Shown here: piece after piece, positions 24,079 to 35,165 of the stretch
Layout of the letters: each line of letters opens with the position of its first letter
Numbering within the stretch: position 1 is the stretch's first letter
Origin: Leptospira interrogans
GTDB lineage: Bacteria; Spirochaetota; Leptospiria; Leptospirales; Leptospiraceae
DNA: 37,018 nt
NCBI RefSeq assembly: GCF_900156205.1
Contig: NZ_FTNA01000039.1
Span: 1-37,018 of the forward strand
Direction: 5' to 3'
Made by a program: the position numbers and the translations under genes
Notes under the pieces: generated by a model
Seen by the model: the letters and a program-made list of their open reading frames with translations, nothing else
The model's database searches: none
What the model was told of the DNA's origin: nothing

Positions 24079-24623
24079 ATCAGAACTACTACAAAAGAAA
24101 TTATCGAAAACAACGAACGGCGTTGAAAAGAGGGTTTCTGTGGGAACTACCACATTTAACTGAAGATTCAAATATGATTTTTTTAAGTTTTTGAGGCAGA
24201 CTCTAAATGCAAGCAAATTAGGCAAAGTAATAGTTCCTACAATTTTAGAATTTATTTGTAAAATCGTAATTTGCGGGAGTTCCCACAGATTTTGTCTCTT
24301 AAAACAAAATATAAACCTTTGAATATTTTTTTCACTATTATAACTTGTGAGAGTTCCCACAGATTTTAGAAATTAATCCGCAAAGTTCAGATCCCAACTT
24401 TTTTCAGAATTCTTCCACGAACTCACGTTATAATAAGTATTTCTTGTAAAACGAGTGCAAAAATTCCCACGACCTTTGTTGGAATTGCAGTTGTATTTTG
24501 AAATGTAAGAACCTTGATATTTGATTAGAAATTTCTAAAGGACCATTGTTTCATCTTTTTGAATATACTACATTCTTTTTTTTCCGTAAAAATTGAGTTT
24601 TATTAAAAGTTTAAAGACTTGCG
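24079..24623. other. Spacer right of the insertion sequence
   Basis: No gene seen. It contains four GGAACT-type motifs: one forward at 24141 (TGTGGGAACTACCACA, a nearly perfect palindrome) and three reverse at 24230, 24272 and 24353. The segment 24205-24290 repeats 9000-9060. A weak GAGGCAGACTC-ended piece lies at 24181-24203. Confidence 0.5.
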
Positions 24624-25484
24624 TCAATTAGAATCATAGGCTCGTTTCAATTTAACAATGTCTATTTTATCCATTTGCAACATTGCCTGTAATACCCTCT
24701 GTGATTTTTTAGGATCTTTATCTTGTAAGTAGTCTCCTAAAATTGATGGAATGATCTGCCAACTTACTCCGAACTTATCCTTTACCCAACCGCATTTTTG
24801 TTTTTCTCCTTGGAAAGAAAGTTTTTCCCAATACTTGTCTATTTCTGCTTGTGTCTCGCACTTTATAAAAAACGAATATGCTTCACTGAACGTGAAAGCG
24901 TGATCCAAACCGCTATCCATTGCCATTAAATCTTGACCGGCAATTGAAAATACGGAACGTTGAACGGTTCCTTCTTTTTCGCTTTGATCTGTCGTATAAC
25001 GTTGTATGTCGTTTATTTTAGAATTTGGAAATTGAGAAGTATAAAAACGAATTGCTTCTTCCGCCTTTCCGTGTTGTTTTCCTACAAACATTAAAAAGGT
25101 TACGAGATCGTTTCCTTCTTTCGACAAACAAACCTGCCAAGAAACTCCGAACTTATCCTGCACCCAACCAAACTTTTCGCTGAAAGGATACTCTTGAAGT
25201 TCCATCAACACAATTCCTTCTTGAGACAAAGAAGCCCATATCTTTTCTATTTCTTTGGAAGTTTGACAAGATAGAAAAAAGGAAATCGCAGGTGTAAATT
25301 TAAAATGAGGACCTCCGTTAAAAGATAAAATCTCTTTTCCGGAAATTGCAAACGTAGCGGACATTACCACGTCACCGGTTTGATTTTGACTCAGAAGCTT
25401 CCAATCAGAAAAAGTAGAAGCATAGAGTTTCAACGCTTCTCCTAAATTATTATCGAACATCAAAAATGGCGTTATCTTTTGCAT
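24624..25484 (-). CDS. Tandem VOC / PhnB-like domain protein
   Basis: 286 residues made of two homologous vicinal-oxygen-chelate domains, about 1-125 and 127-265. Each begins with a TPFLMF or VTFLMFV strand, then ALKLYASTF or AIRFYTSQF, and each ends with the phrase WVQDKFGVSWQV or WVKDKFGVSWQI. This is the PhnB/3-demethylubiquinone-methyltransferase-like (Glyoxalase_6-type) family; annotated names suggesting a methyltransferase are misleading, since these are small metal-site proteins of mostly unknown substrate. AAGGAG lies 6 nt before the ATG. It is 64 nt downstream of the DUF2400 gene and may be read with it. Confidence 0.85.
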   Translation of the reverse strand: MQKITPFLMFDNNLGEALKLYASTFSDWKLLSQNQTGDVVMSATFAISGKEILSFNGGPHFKFTPAISFFLSCQTSKEIEKIWASLSQEGIVLMELQEYPFSEKFGWVQDKFGVSWQVCLSKEGNDLVTFLMFVGKQHGKAEEAIRFYTSQFPNSKINDIQRYTTDQSEKEGTVQRSVFSIAGQDLMAMDSGLDHAFTFSEAYSFFIKCETQAEIDKYWEKLSFQGEKQKCGWVKDKFGVSWQIIPSILGDYLQDKDPKKSQRVLQAMLQMDKIDIVKLKRAYDSN

Positions 25485-25548
25485 TTGATTCTCCTTGGTT
25501 TGGATATATTCAGAAATTTTAAACTTCTTTTATTTTTTTAGTCAATAA

Positions 25549-26463
25549 TTACTTTGAAAATCCTTCGTAAACTTTACAAATAGATCTGATACCGCAAGAT
25601 TCACAAAGTTCTCGTAAATACTTTGATTTACATTTTTTTAAAATTCCCAAGCGGCTCAACGCAAAATCTGCTTTTACAGGATCGTCAGGAAAAATTGCAC
25701 GAAAAAAATCGGTGACCTCTTCCGCTTTTTTCCAATCGGAACTACGACGAGAACTCAGATTTAAAACACTTGCAATTCTTTGAATATGAACGTCCAAAGG
25801 AAATTGTAATTCTGAAGGCGAAATCGAGGAATAGATTCCAAAATCAGGAAATTCTTTTCGAACCATCCATCTTAAAAACATAGAATATCTTTTTAAAGAA
25901 GTAGATCGGATTCCTTGACCAACTAAAAATTTATATCCGTAACTTTTAGTTTGTTTAGAATCAATTTTTGAAGATTCTTTCAAAAATCGGAGTTGAAACG
26001 ATAAAATTCTACGCCTTAAAGAACCACCTTCTAAAAAAGATTTTTGATCTCTTGAAGAGAATTGAAATTCTCCTTCTTCAGGCAAAGAAAAAAGAGATTC
26101 AAGTCCATGGCCTTCGGTAGTCCTAAGTTTATTTTGAATTGTTTGCAAAAAAAGATATGTATCTTCAGGTTTTTGAAAACGATACGATTTGAGATTTTTT
26201 CGAATCGATTTAAGATCCTCGTTTAAAAGAAAACGATAAGGAGAATTCCCACAAATTGCAAAGATCCGTTTGAGATGATCCTTAATCGCAGTGATGTTTC
26301 CATAAGAAAACAATGCAGATATAAAACCGGAAATTTCTCGATCTCTCAAATCAGAGAACAAATGTGGAAACTCAACCGGATCAGATCTGAGATAATCCGA
26401 TGTTTGGTATTCTAAAAATAAATTTTCTAATACTCTTTTGATTTTTTGAGAAGATCGATTCAA
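25549..26463 (-). CDS. DUF2400 (TIGR02757) protein with DNA-glycosylase-like C-terminus
   Basis: 304 residues, TTG start sharing TTGA with the stop codon of the HMG-CoA lyase gene. The N-terminal FISALFSYGN and central SMFLRWMVRKEF fit the uncharacterised TIGR02757/DUF2400 family. The C-terminus resembles endonuclease III: FPLDVHIQRI (Asp224) lines up with the VDTHIFRV catalytic-Asp segment, and Cys278, 287, 290 and 296 form C-x8-C-x2-C-x5-C, close to the C-x6-C-x2-C-x5-C [4Fe-4S] loop of EndoIII/MutY. The HhH-Lys region of bifunctional glycosylases is not recognisable. Role in DNA repair is inference; family membership is likely. Confidence 0.75.
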   Translation of the reverse strand: MNRSSQKIKRVLENLFLEYQTSDYLRSDPVEFPHLFSDLRDREISGFISALFSYGNITAIKDHLKRIFAICGNSPYRFLLNEDLKSIRKNLKSYRFQKPEDTYLFLQTIQNKLRTTEGHGLESLFSLPEEGEFQFSSRDQKSFLEGGSLRRRILSFQLRFLKESSKIDSKQTKSYGYKFLVGQGIRSTSLKRYSMFLRWMVRKEFPDFGIYSSISPSELQFPLDVHIQRIASVLNLSSRRSSDWKKAEEVTDFFRAIFPDDPVKADFALSRLGILKKCKSKYLRELCESCGIRSICKVYEGFSK

Positions 26464-27356
26464 GACTCTCTTTTCTTTTTAGTCGCTAAAAAAGTTCTAG
26501 ATTGTAATTCTCTCGAAAGAGACTTTTCCATAAATAAAGACGCTTCCCACAAAAGGTTTGGATCAATTCCAGTAGAAATACCAGACTTTTCTAAAAAATA
26601 TACAAGATCATCTGTGGCTAAATTTCCCGCAGCACCTTTTGCGTAAGGACATCCACCTAAACCACCCGCAGAAGAATCAAAAGAACGAAGACCCATAGAA
26701 TAGGCCTTTTCCACATTTGCAATCGCCATTCCGTATGTATCATGAAAATGACCTGCTAGTTTATTGGCAGGAATTTCTTTCAAAAGGACTTCTAAAAGTT
26801 TTTCTACTTCTGTAGGAACTCCAGTGCCTATAGTTTCTCCCAGAGAAATTTCATACGCACCTAAATCCAAAAGAATTTTAGAAACTTCTAATACTTTCTT
26901 TGGATTCATCTTACCTTCGTAAGGACAATCGATCACAGTAGAAACATAACCTCTTACTTGAATTCCATCTATTTTAGAAAAATTGAATATATCTTTAAAC
27001 CCTTCTATAGATTCAGAAATTGTCCGATTGATGTTTTTTTTAGTAAACGATTCGGAAGCGGCTGTAAAAACCGCAACTTCTTTGTAACCTGCACTCTTTG
27101 CGGCTTCGTAACCTTTAAGATTTGGTGTCAGAGCAGAAAAAGAAACGGAACCGTTTAAATCCAGAAAGGCGGAGAGTTCGGTAGCATCCGCTAATTGAGG
27201 AATCGAATCTTTTTTAACAAAAGATGTCGCTTCTATATTTTTTAAACCAGCACGAACCAAACGTTGAATAAATTCCGCTTTGACCTCTGTAGAAACTGGA
27301 GATTTTTCATTTTGTAGCCCATCACGCGGCCCCACTTCTGTAATTTTTATTTCCAT
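26460..27356 (-). CDS. mvaB: Hydroxymethylglutaryl-CoA lyase
   Basis: 298 residues; splits HMG-CoA into acetoacetate and acetyl-CoA at the end of leucine breakdown. Visible are EVGPRDGLQNEK (catalytic Arg/Asp), FVKKDSIPQLAD, HFHDTYGMA (metal ligands) and the family signature GGLGGCPYAKGAAGN with its Cys. AGAAG lies just before the ATG. Related HMGL-like lyases are possible, but the GGCPYA signature favours true HMG-CoA lyase. It is coupled to the next gene by a TTGA overlap, though a functional link between the two is not obvious. Confidence 0.93.
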   Translation of the reverse strand: MEIKITEVGPRDGLQNEKSPVSTEVKAEFIQRLVRAGLKNIEATSFVKKDSIPQLADATELSAFLDLNGSVSFSALTPNLKGYEAAKSAGYKEVAVFTAASESFTKKNINRTISESIEGFKDIFNFSKIDGIQVRGYVSTVIDCPYEGKMNPKKVLEVSKILLDLGAYEISLGETIGTGVPTEVEKLLEVLLKEIPANKLAGHFHDTYGMAIANVEKAYSMGLRSFDSSAGGLGGCPYAKGAAGNLATDDLVYFLEKSGISTGIDPNLLWEASLFMEKSLSRELQSRTFLATKKKRES

Positions 27357-27742
27357 TTACTTCTTATTCAACCTTTATACTAAAAACCTGCAAGTCAAAT
27401 AACAACTGAGGTGATTACGAAAATGCTATTTTACTCAGGGCTATAAAAGAGTATATAATTCAATAATTTAACATTCAAATAATGTGAATTCGACTTAATA
27501 AAATTGGGACACACCGATGTTGCCGGACGCACGATCAACAAATTGAGGATTTACTTGAAAACAAAATCTTTTACTGATTTCAATTTGTTATAGAACACGA
27601 TCTGTCGAGTAACCATAGAAGTGAAACGCTTTAGTTGCTTCAAAAGACCCGGAAAATTGAGCGAATGCCTCTGGATTCAGGGAGTCGTTGCATTGAGTTT
27701 TTTATTCACCCAGATTTCCTTACGCCGAACTCACGTTATTAT

Positions 27743-27824
27743 TAAATTGAGTACCATAAATTTTTATTGTAGAACACTGTTTCATTACAAAGAGCTAAGT
27801 ACTTTATAACATAGTTATGAATAC
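27743..27824 (+). repeat. ~80-bp dispersed repeat (CTGTTTCAGCGTAAAA family), forward copy
   Basis: Reads AAATTGAGTACCATAAATTT, TTATTGTAGAACACTGTTTC, then AAGTACTTTATAACATAGTT. Matches 31932-32005 (TACCATAAATTTTTATTGTA) and 36421-36506. Confidence 0.6.
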
Positions 27825-27935
27825 TAATTCCTATATAATAGATTACTATGAACTTTTATACAAACCGTATTTAAAAACTAAATCTCGGGTATCCTATTAT
27901 ATAACTCTAAATAACTTCTTTACAGAATAGAATAT

Positions 27936-28027
27936 TAAAATTATTGAAAAATTAATTTTCTTCCATTTTGTTCATTAAAACGAATGGGGGAAAATCGGTT
28001 GTGTAAACATGATTTTTTTAATTATAT
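27936..28027 (+). repeat. ~90-bp TA-flanked repeat, variant type, copy 2 (decayed)
   Basis: TTATTGAAAAATTAATTTTC, then TTCATTAAAACGAATG and GGAAAATCGG align to the reverse complement of 16508-16597. The right end (GATTTTTTTAATTATATTA) has lost the CAACAACTCTA signature. Confidence 0.55.
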
Positions 28028-28268
28028 TATAAATTTTTAATATAATTTACCAATTAGAATCAAAATTCCTAAGCCTGAGTAAAAATTTATCGTTTCTTTT
28101 GGATTCAAATAATAGACAAATACAATAGTAAAAATTAATTTTTAGGAAAATCTTTGAACCAACTAAATGGGAACAACTTAAATTGATCCTAGTCGCCAAA
28201 CTACGATTTGATGAAAAAACTTGAGAAAAATTTTGGATTTTATAAAAGTTCTCTAATCCAGGAAAAGC

Positions 28269-28342
<74 letters not shown>

Positions 28343-28375
28343 CTTAAAATTCCCCTCACCTTTTTTTTAAAACTT

Positions 28376-30112
28376 TCATTTTTTTTGAAAATCTTTTCGA
28401 GAGGCTCTCATTAAAATTACCTTACCTACGATCTGATCTCTATGAGACTTTAAAAAGAACTTACCTTCCGGTGTCGCTACCTTGTAAGAAGGAAATTCTT
28501 TAACTGTCTCAAACTGTAAGTTATTGCCAAAAAACTCTTCTAACTTAGGCAACCATTTATCTTGAACTATCAGATAACGTTGACCATCTTTTTGAACCGA
28601 ATCAATTAAAACCGCCGGATCAAATAAGGTTCTCGAAATTCTTTTAGAATAATAAGCATACGATCTTTTAGAAGCAGGAACTCCAAAAAGAAACAACTTA
28701 TCCTTGTTAGGTTCGTATTTACGAATCCAAATTCCAATTTCCTTAGAAGGTTGAAACGAAGTCAACATAGGATAGAGATATAAACTCACAATTGAAAAAA
28801 AGAGAGAAGCCGAAAAAATCCAAAACGCAAGTAATCTTCCAATTGTAGAAGACTTAAAAAACACCCAAAGAAAAACCCCTAAATAAGCCAAAGGAAGAAT
28901 CAAATAACTCCAACCTACTTCAACGCTGATCCAAGGAATTACTAAAACAGCGATCAAAAAAACAACAGCGGTAACTAAAAGCAAACCTTGATTTAACTTA
29001 TTGAACCAGCTTTTATTTTTTTGATCTTTGAGAGAAAGTAAAATCGATTCCAAAACCCCCGAACCAATTACAGCAGCAGCCGGTAAACACCAATAGATAT
29101 ATTGAGGAAGTTGATACCTGGAAAAACTGATCAAAAATAAAAACAAAAATAACCAAAAGCCTATAACAAAATCTAGATTAAAATATTTATTTTTTAGTAT
29201 ATTCTGAAATACTTCTTTACCTTTGTTTTGTTTCAAGAAAGTCACAATTCGATCAAATACAAACCCAAAAAATGGAAGTATAAAAACTCCGAAAGCCCAA
29301 GAAAAATTGGAATAAAAAAACAACGGATTGAATTTCTGATTGTACATCTTTACATAAAAACGACCAAATGACTGAATCCATAAAAAGAAATAAGGGCCAT
29401 AAGTCTGAAACTCAAGATACAGTGGAATCGACCATAAAAGTGGAGGTAAAATGGCAAGTAAAACCCCTGGAAATAATTTCATTTCCAAAAGTCGCCTCCA
29501 ATCCCTTCGAAATAAAATATCTCCTCCGATAGAAATACTTGGAATTACCATAGCGATCGGCCCTTTTGTGATAAAACCCAACCCCATGGCAAAGTACATT
29601 AGATAATAATAATTTTGATTTCTTTTAAAACCTAAATAATAAAAGGTATGAACTAAAATGAGATAGGGAGTTAGATAAACGTCTATCTTAGGATCCACTA
29701 CCATAGAATAAAGCCCCGGAGAAAGTGCGTATAAAAACACAGAAATCCAAGCCCTAAGACGACTTTCGGAATAAAGTTCGGTAAGTTTGAAAATTCCCCA
29801 AAAAGAAAAAAAAGTGAACAAAAGAGCTGGAAGACGAAACGCAAAATTTTGATAACCAAAAATCAAAAAAGAAAGTGATATTTTCCAAAACGTAAGAATC
29901 GGTTTATCTAAATATCTTCTACCATTATCTCGGATAAAAAAAGGATTTCCTCCTTCTACCATCTCCCTGGAAATTTCCGCGTATTGAGAAGAATCTATAT
30001 CAATCATATCTAAAGGAAGAGTAAGTATCAAAGGTAAAACGGAAACGATCAGAAATATAAAAAGAATCCAAACGGAGATTGGCTGTTTATTATCTACAGA
30101 AATTTGATTCAT
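28376..30112 (-). CDS. ArnT/PMT-like integral membrane glycosyltransferase
   Basis: 578 residues from the ATG of MNQISVD, preceded by AAGGGG; an upstream frame from 30157 overlaps the lipoprotein gene. About eleven or more hydrophobic segments. The first loop has [17 protein letters not shown] (the acidic catalytic motif, as in DE-xxYAxxAREM of ArnT) and [13 protein letters not shown], the GT83/GT39-type signature. Such enzymes move a sugar from a polyprenyl phosphate carrier to lipid A or protein at the outer face of the inner membrane. The acceptor here is unknown. It is the last gene of a run rlmN - lipoprotein - this gene, with spacers of 30 and 14 nt. Confidence 0.85.
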   Translation of the reverse strand: MNQISVDNKQPISVWILFIFLIVSVLPLILTLPLDMIDIDSSQYAEISREMVEGGNPFFIRDNGRRYLDKPILTFWKISLSFLIFGYQNFAFRLPALLFTFFSFWGIFKLTELYSESRLRAWISVFLYALSPGLYSMVVDPKIDVYLTPYLILVHTFYYLGFKRNQNYYYLMYFAMGLGFITKGPIAMVIPSISIGGDILFRRDWRRLLEMKLFPGVLLAILPPLLWSIPLYLEFQTYGPYFFLWIQSFGRFYVKMYNQKFNPLFFYSNFSWAFGVFILPFFGFVFDRIVTFLKQNKGKEVFQNILKNKYFNLDFVIGFWLFLFLFLISFSRYQLPQYIYWCLPAAAVIGSGVLESILLSLKDQKNKSWFNKLNQGLLLVTAVVFLIAVLVIPWISVEVGWSYLILPLAYLGVFLWVFFKSSTIGRLLAFWIFSASLFFSIVSLYLYPMLTSFQPSKEIGIWIRKYEPNKDKLFLFGVPASKRSYAYYSKRISRTLFDPAVLIDSVQKDGQRYLIVQDKWLPKLEEFFGNNLQFETVKEFPSYKVATPEGKFFLKSHRDQIVGKVILMRASRKDFQKK

Positions 30113-30126
30113 AAAAACCCCTTCTA

Positions 30127-30411
<285 letters not shown>

Positions 30412-30441
30412 GGCCCCATTTTTCGGAAACGAAAGTGTAGG

Positions 30442-31503
30442 TCAACTTTTTGAAGCGAGCATTCCACAAGCTCCAAAAATATCTTTGCCAGGCGACCTTC
30501 TATTAAGTATAGGAACTCCGGCGGGTTCAAGAAGAGCAATAAACTCTGCGATTTCTTCTCGAGTAGGTCTTCTCCAACCGAAAAATTCGGTATTGAGAGG
30601 AATCACGTTAATTTTACAATCAAGTGACTTAGCAATTTTTACGAGTTTATTCGCGTTTTCAAACCCCATATTCACTCCAGGAATCATTACGTACTCGAAA
30701 GTGATTCTTCTTTTTAACTCTCTCGTAAAATCTTTGGCCGCTTGTAAAAGTTCGGGAAGAGAAAATTTCTCTTCGATATCCATGATTTGTAATCTGCCCT
30801 TTGGATCCGGATGATTGAGTGAAATTGCAAAATTATAAGGTTCTTTATTTTCTATAAAACGCCTGATCCCGTTTACTACTCCGGAAGTTGAGATCGTAAT
30901 TCTTTTGGCTCCCAAATTGAGCGCATCCGGATCGTGAAAGATGGAGGCAGCACGAATCACGTTGAAATAATTATGAAGTGGTTCCCCCATTCCCATAAAT
31001 ACAACGTTAGTCGCTTTGTCTCCTACGATTTTTTCCACCTGTAATATCTGATCTACGATCTCATGTGCCTTTAGGTTTCCTTGAAATTCTAATTTTGCAG
31101 TTGCACAGAATTTACAATTGAGAGTACAACCTATCTGGGAAGAGATGCAGATCGTTTTTCTTCCACCGTCTCCAGATGGAATCCAAACCGCTTCGAATTC
31201 TTTTCCATTTCCTGATTCGGACGTGAACGTGAATTTTTGTGTTCCGTCCACGGATTTAAGTTGTTTTACAACTTGAAGATGAGTAAGAGAACAAAGTTCT
31301 TCGAGTTTTTCTTTGAAGATTTTAGAGAATGTAGTAAATTGGTCCCAGGTTTCGTAACGATTTACATACAAACCATGATAGATTTGTTTTGCTCGGAAAG
31401 GTTTTTCTCCCAGAGTAATCATGATTTCAGAAAGTTCTTTTAGAGTTCTTCCTTTTAACGGTATTTTTTCGGTTTGGTTTTCTCCAAGGTTTTCTGAAAT
31501 CAT
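30442..31503 (-). CDS. rlmN: 23S rRNA (adenine2503-C2)-methyltransferase RlmN
   Basis: 353 residues; radical-SAM enzyme that methylates C2 of A2503 in 23S rRNA and A37 in some tRNAs. Visible are the iron-sulphur motif [12 protein letters not shown] (C-x3-C-x2-C), the [12 protein letters not shown]-binding segment, and the C-terminal [13 protein letters not shown] carrying the methyl-accepting Cys. Full length, with an N-terminal helical domain. First gene of a likely three-gene minus-strand unit. Confidence 0.96.
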   Translation of the reverse strand: MISENLGENQTEKIPLKGRTLKELSEIMITLGEKPFRAKQIYHGLYVNRYETWDQFTTFSKIFKEKLEELCSLTHLQVVKQLKSVDGTQKFTFTSESGNGKEFEAVWIPSGDGGRKTICISSQIGCTLNCKFCATAKLEFQGNLKAHEIVDQILQVEKIVGDKATNVVFMGMGEPLHNYFNVIRAASIFHDPDALNLGAKRITISTSGVVNGIRRFIENKEPYNFAISLNHPDPKGRLQIMDIEEKFSLPELLQAAKDFTRELKRRITFEYVMIPGVNMGFENANKLVKIAKSLDCKINVIPLNTEFFGWRRPTREEIAEFIALLEPAGVPILNRRSPGKDIFGACGMLASKS

Positions 31504-31931
31504 AAACGACCTTCTTGGTAGATTTTTTTTCAGCTCCCTGGAACGGATACTCTTTTCAAACTATAAGTTCATCACAAAAAATAATCTTTCGTTACAAATT
31601 TACGTATTCTGTGCATCTAATGTTAGTTCAAAATTAGAACTCAGATACACAAATTTTATTGAAAAAAGGTTATTTTACTTAGAACTAAAAGTGATTAAGC
31701 GTCTACAAATCTGGGCTAAAATCAGGAAACTTATCTGACAAATTCTAAGTTGTAAGAGTTCCCACAAATTCAAAACCTGGATGTAGTTCCGACCCAAAGT
31801 TCAACTGACAAATTCTAAGTTGTGAGAGTTCCCACATTTATAGAAACAATTAATACTTAAACGTATAAAATCGTAGCAGAGAAAGGGTTCGCGTAGACAT
31901 AAAATTTCTGATATTACATCTACTCAATCTC

Positions 31932-32005
31932 TGGTACCATAAATTTTTATTGTAAACTTTGTTTCAGCGTAAAACACGGGGACCTGATTATAGTTCTGAG
32001 TAATT
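31932..32005 (+). repeat. ~80-bp dispersed repeat (CTGTTTCAGCGTAAAA family), forward copy
   Basis: TGGTACCATAAATTTTTATT, then GTTTCAGCGTAAAACACGGG and ATTATAGTTCTGAGTAATT. The end TATAGTTCTGAGTA also occurs at 8705-8718. Confidence 0.6.
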
Positions 32006-32217
32006 CCAAAAAATGAACAGATTTTTTGAGGCAAATATTATATTTTTAGACAAAACTCATATCATAGTATTATTTTTATACATCTTAATAGTAATTTTTT
32101 AGTTTCTAAAAAACGAAAAAGTTTCCGCATTTTAAACAACATCGTCCAATCTTTGTAAAAATAAAATCCAAAGATATATAAGAATATAATTAATAACTTA
32201 AATTCCCGCTTAATTTT

Positions 32218-32425
32218 GAGCTTGTTCCAAAACCGTCCAATGGGAACTACTACAAAAATTTAACAACAGTAGAACTGCTTAAAGGTTCGCAAATTACCAA
32301 ATGTGACCTGTAGAGCCACCATAGAAGCCGATGCATTGAGTTTCACAAAAATGTAGATACTGTATTTTATTAAAAATTTCCAAAGAATTACGTGTAAAAT
32401 TTCTTTGAGTTTTTGGGACAAGCTC
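32218..32425 (+). repeat. MITE-like element bounded by GAGCTTGTCCCAAAA inverted repeats, copy 1
   Basis: Starts GAGCTTGTTCCAAAA and ends TTTTGGGACAAGCTC (one mismatch between the arms). The interior has TGGGAACTACTAC, AAATTTAACAACA, and AATTTCCAAAGAATTACGTG as in the other copies. Relative to 35461 it contains an extra ~40 bp including CACCATAGAAGCCGATGCAT and TGAGTTTCAC, which looks like a nested stem-loop relative. Confidence 0.7.
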
Positions 32426-32558
32426 TTTATAAGAATGTATTGCAACAAATTTAGATTTCATTCAATCTTAGATTATATCTTCGAAAAATCGAAAGAAATA
32501 TTACATAAAAATCCATTACTTTTATATAAGAAACTTTGCTTTGATTTATATACAAAAA

Positions 32559-32577
32559 AATTCCCAAAAAGAGAATT
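32559..32577 (-). terminator. Intrinsic terminator after trpC
   Basis: On the minus strand AATTCTC-TTTTT-GGGAATT (7-bp stem with one G-U pair) is followed at once by a run of seven T. It begins 17 nt after the trpC stop codon. Confidence 0.65.
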
Positions 32578-32593
32578 ATAATATAAGAATATT

Positions 32594-33352
32594 CTAAAAT
32601 AAATTCAACCAGGCTTTTCGAATATCTTGTTTTTCCATAAAATAGGTCCCGATCAAAGCCGCGTCCACTAATTTACGAAAAGTGTCCAAGTCGGAACGTT
32701 TTTTTATACCGGATTCACCTACTTTTACTATGTTAGGTGGTAAGAAGGCGGATACTTCTTCTACCAGATTCTGATGAATTTGAAACGTATCTAAATCTCT
32801 CGTATTGATTCCAATAATTTCCGCACCACAATCCAGAGCAAGTTTCGCCTCATCCGAAGTATGAACTTCAACCAAACAATCCATTCCCAAAGAAGAAGCT
32901 AACTTTAAAAAAGACTTAATCTGTTCCGGAGTCAAAATTCTGACGATCAATAAAATTGCGGATGCACCGAAAGCCCTTGCTTCCCGAATCTGAATTTCAT
33001 CCAGAATAAAATCTTTTCTTAAAACTGGAATTTTCAATTCTGAAGAGACGTCCTTCAGATCTTCCAAAGAACCTCCAAAGTAATTCTGATCCGTAAGTAC
33101 AGAAATAGCAGAAGCGCCTAACTCTTCGTATGTTTTAGCGATTTGAACCGGACGATAATCCGCACGAAGTTCACCGGCCGATGGACTCTTTCGTTTACAC
33201 TCTGCAATAATGGAAAAGGTTCTACTTTTTAAAGAATCACGAAGACTGAGACCACGATGTGGAAGAGGGTCCCAGGCTGAAATTTTTTTGATTTCATTTT
33301 GTTTTGTAGAAATGATTTCCCGGAGAACCCGGTGAGGTTGAGAAGAAGACAT
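32594..33352 (-). CDS. trpC: Indole-3-glycerol-phosphate synthase
   Basis: 252 residues; (beta/alpha)8 enzyme that closes the indole ring in tryptophan synthesis. Visible are [15 protein letters not shown] (catalytic Lys), [42 protein letters not shown] and [10 protein letters not shown]. It is not fused to trpF, and no other trp gene adjoins it, so the pathway is scattered. It follows a STAS gene by 6 nt, so the two are cotranscribed. Confidence 0.96.
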
Positions 33353-33358
33353 TCAGTT

Positions 33359-33691
33359 TTAAAAGGACTTTAAAGCCTCGTCTTCGGTTTCGCAAATATC
33401 GAAAAGAGAAGTTAACTCGATTACATCAAAGATTCTTTTGACTGCAGGTTTAATATTACTAATTTTTAATGCACCTTCTTTAGAATTCAACTTTCTTAAA
33501 GTGGAAATACATGCTCTAAAACCGGAAGAGGACATATAATCCACTTCTTGCATATTCAAAATTACTTTTTTATGGCCTTGATTGTCGATCAGGTCATTTA
33601 GATTTTCCTCTACCTCGTTGGCGATGGAAACATCCAAACGTCCTTTGAGATAAACAATCAAAACACCGTCGCGTACTTTATGATCGAGCAA
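33359..33691 (-). CDS. STAS-domain anti-sigma-factor antagonist
   Basis: 110 residues, a stand-alone STAS domain of RsbV/SpoIIAA type: GVLIVYLKGRLDVSIANEV, then VILNMQEVDYMSSSGFRACI with the phospho-acceptor Ser. The start codon is TTG, with AAGGA 9 nt upstream. It lies 6 nt before trpC, and 82 bp separates it from the divergent murD. No partner kinase adjoins it; coupling with trpC is likely positional only. Confidence 0.9.
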   Translation of the reverse strand: MLDHKVRDGVLIVYLKGRLDVSIANEVEENLNDLIDNQGHKKVILNMQEVDYMSSSGFRACISTLRKLNSKEGALKISNIKPAVKRIFDVIELTSLFDICETEDEALKSF

Positions 33692-33773
33692 GGGAATAAT
33701 CCTTATAGTTTTTTGCTACTGACAACTATCGGGGGCGAAAATAACCTGTCAATCACTGTTCAACGATTTAAAA

Positions 33774-35165
33774 ATGAAATTTCCAGAGTCCTTAAAAGGC
33801 CTAAAAATTCTCGTTTTAGGGGGAGGAATCTCCGGAAACTCGGCTCTTAATTTTTTAATTTCCGAAAAAGCCCAGCCGATTCTTTGCGATCGAAATCAAC
33901 CAGAAAGAACCGTTGTTCCCTTTTTTCCAGATAATATTCCCCCTCAGTCTCTTCCTGAAGTTTCATTGGTTATTAAATCTCCTGGAATTTTACCAACTCA
34001 TCCAATTCTTTCTTATGCTGCGGATAAAAAAATTCCGGTTGTATCTGAGATTGATTTAGGAAGATATTTTTTTAAAGGAAAAATTATAGGCATTACCGGA
34101 ACCGACGGTAAATCTACTACAACTTCTTTAATTGCGCACCTTTTGAAAGAAAGTTTTCCCGATCTAAAAGAAGGTGGAAATTTAGGAATTCCTTTTACCT
34201 CTTTTTGTAAAGAATCCATTTCCCTGGCCGTTCTAGAACTCTCTAGTTATCAACTTGAAGATTCATCTCCTCTTCATCTGGATGTGTCCGTTTTTCTGAA
34301 TCTTGCTTCTGATCATTTAGAAAGACACAAAACGATGGAAAATTATTTCCAAGCTAAACTTAAAATTGCGGATCTATCTAATTCAAATCATACTTTGATA
34401 GTTTCTGAAAAAATCAAAGAAAGAATTTTAAATTCTATTTCTTATCAGTGTAAACTTCTTAGTTTCGGAAAAACTTCCGATTCAAATGCATTTTTAGACG
34501 AAAACTCTTTGAAAATCAAAACTTCAAAGTTTGTATACGACATCTCTAAGTTTTATCTTCCAGGAACTCATAATAGAGAAAATCTCGCTGCGTCCATTCT
34601 CGCTGCAGAAGAAATTGGTGGAAAACCAGAATCAATCCAAACTAGGATTCCTCTTTTTAGAGGTTTACCTCATCGTTTTCAAATCGCTGGAGAAAAATTA
34701 GGAATTTCGTTTATTAACGATTCTAAATCAACGAACTTACATAGTATGCTCGCGGGAATGGCTACTTGGAAAAATATAGATCAGACTTGTTTAATTTTAG
34801 GCGGTAGACCTAAGCAAGAAGACTTAAAACCACTTTACAATTTTCTAATCAAAGGAATTGGCTGTGTAGTTTTATTTGGAGAGGCCAGGGCCACTTGGGA
34901 AAGTGGAATTAAAAATATAATCGGAGAAAAGCTCTACTGCGTTGAAAATCTAAATGATACTTTTGAAATATTCAAAAAAGGAAATATATTTCCCGTCCCC
35001 GGTTTAAACAAAGATATAATAATTCGTCTTTCCGATAGCATTTCAATTTCCTCTTTTGTTTTTTCTCCGGCTTGTGCAAGTTTTGATCAATATAAGAATT
35101 TCGAAGAAAGGGGAAATCATTTTCTTTCCCTAGTGAATGATTTTCTAGACCAAATTGATTCTTAA
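33774..35165 (+). CDS. murD: UDP-N-acetylmuramoylalanine-D-glutamate ligase
   Basis: 463 residues; adds D-glutamate to UDP-MurNAc-L-Ala in peptidoglycan synthesis. Visible are the N-terminal Rossmann [13 protein letters not shown], the ATP site [40 protein letters not shown] (Mur-ligase His), and [13 protein letters not shown]. Length is usual. No Shine-Dalgarno is visible in the AT-rich stretch before the ATG. Divergent from the STAS-trpC pair with an 82-bp shared regulatory gap. It stands outside the dcw cluster. Confidence 0.96.
   Translation: MKFPESLKGLKILVLGGGISGNSALNFLISEKAQPILCDRNQPERTVVPFFPDNIPPQSLPEVSLVIKSPGILPTHPILSYAADKKIPVVSEIDLGRYFFKGKIIGITGTDGKSTTTSLIAHLLKESFPDLKEGGNLGIPFTSFCKESISLAVLELSSYQLEDSSPLHLDVSVFLNLASDHLERHKTMENYFQAKLKIADLSNSNHTLIVSEKIKERILNSISYQCKLLSFGKTSDSNAFLDENSLKIKTSKFVYDISKFYLPGTHNRENLAASILAAEEIGGKPESIQTRIPLFRGLPHRFQIAGEKLGISFINDSKSTNLHSMLAGMATWKNIDQTCLILGGRPKQEDLKPLYNFLIKGIGCVVLFGEARATWESGIKNIIGEKLYCVENLNDTFEIFKKGNIFPVPGLNKDIIIRLSDSISISSFVFSPACASFDQYKNFEERGNHFLSLVNDFLDQIDS

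Larger units (their letters stand above)
31504..32593. other. 1.1-kb non-coding spacer with repeats
   Basis: No gene seen; a plus-strand frame at 31421-31738 runs antisense to the rlmN start. It holds three reverse GGAACT motifs (31757, 31788, 31825; the flank GACAAATTCTAAGTTGT occurs twice, at 31737 and 31806), an ~80-bp family copy (31932-32005), and a full copy of the GAGCTTGTCCCAAAA-bounded element (32218-32425). Confidence 0.5.

Noticed and set aside
31421..31738. 105-residue plus-strand ORF overlapping the rlmN start
   Set aside because: It is antisense to rlmN and continues into AT-rich spacer; treated as a shadow frame.
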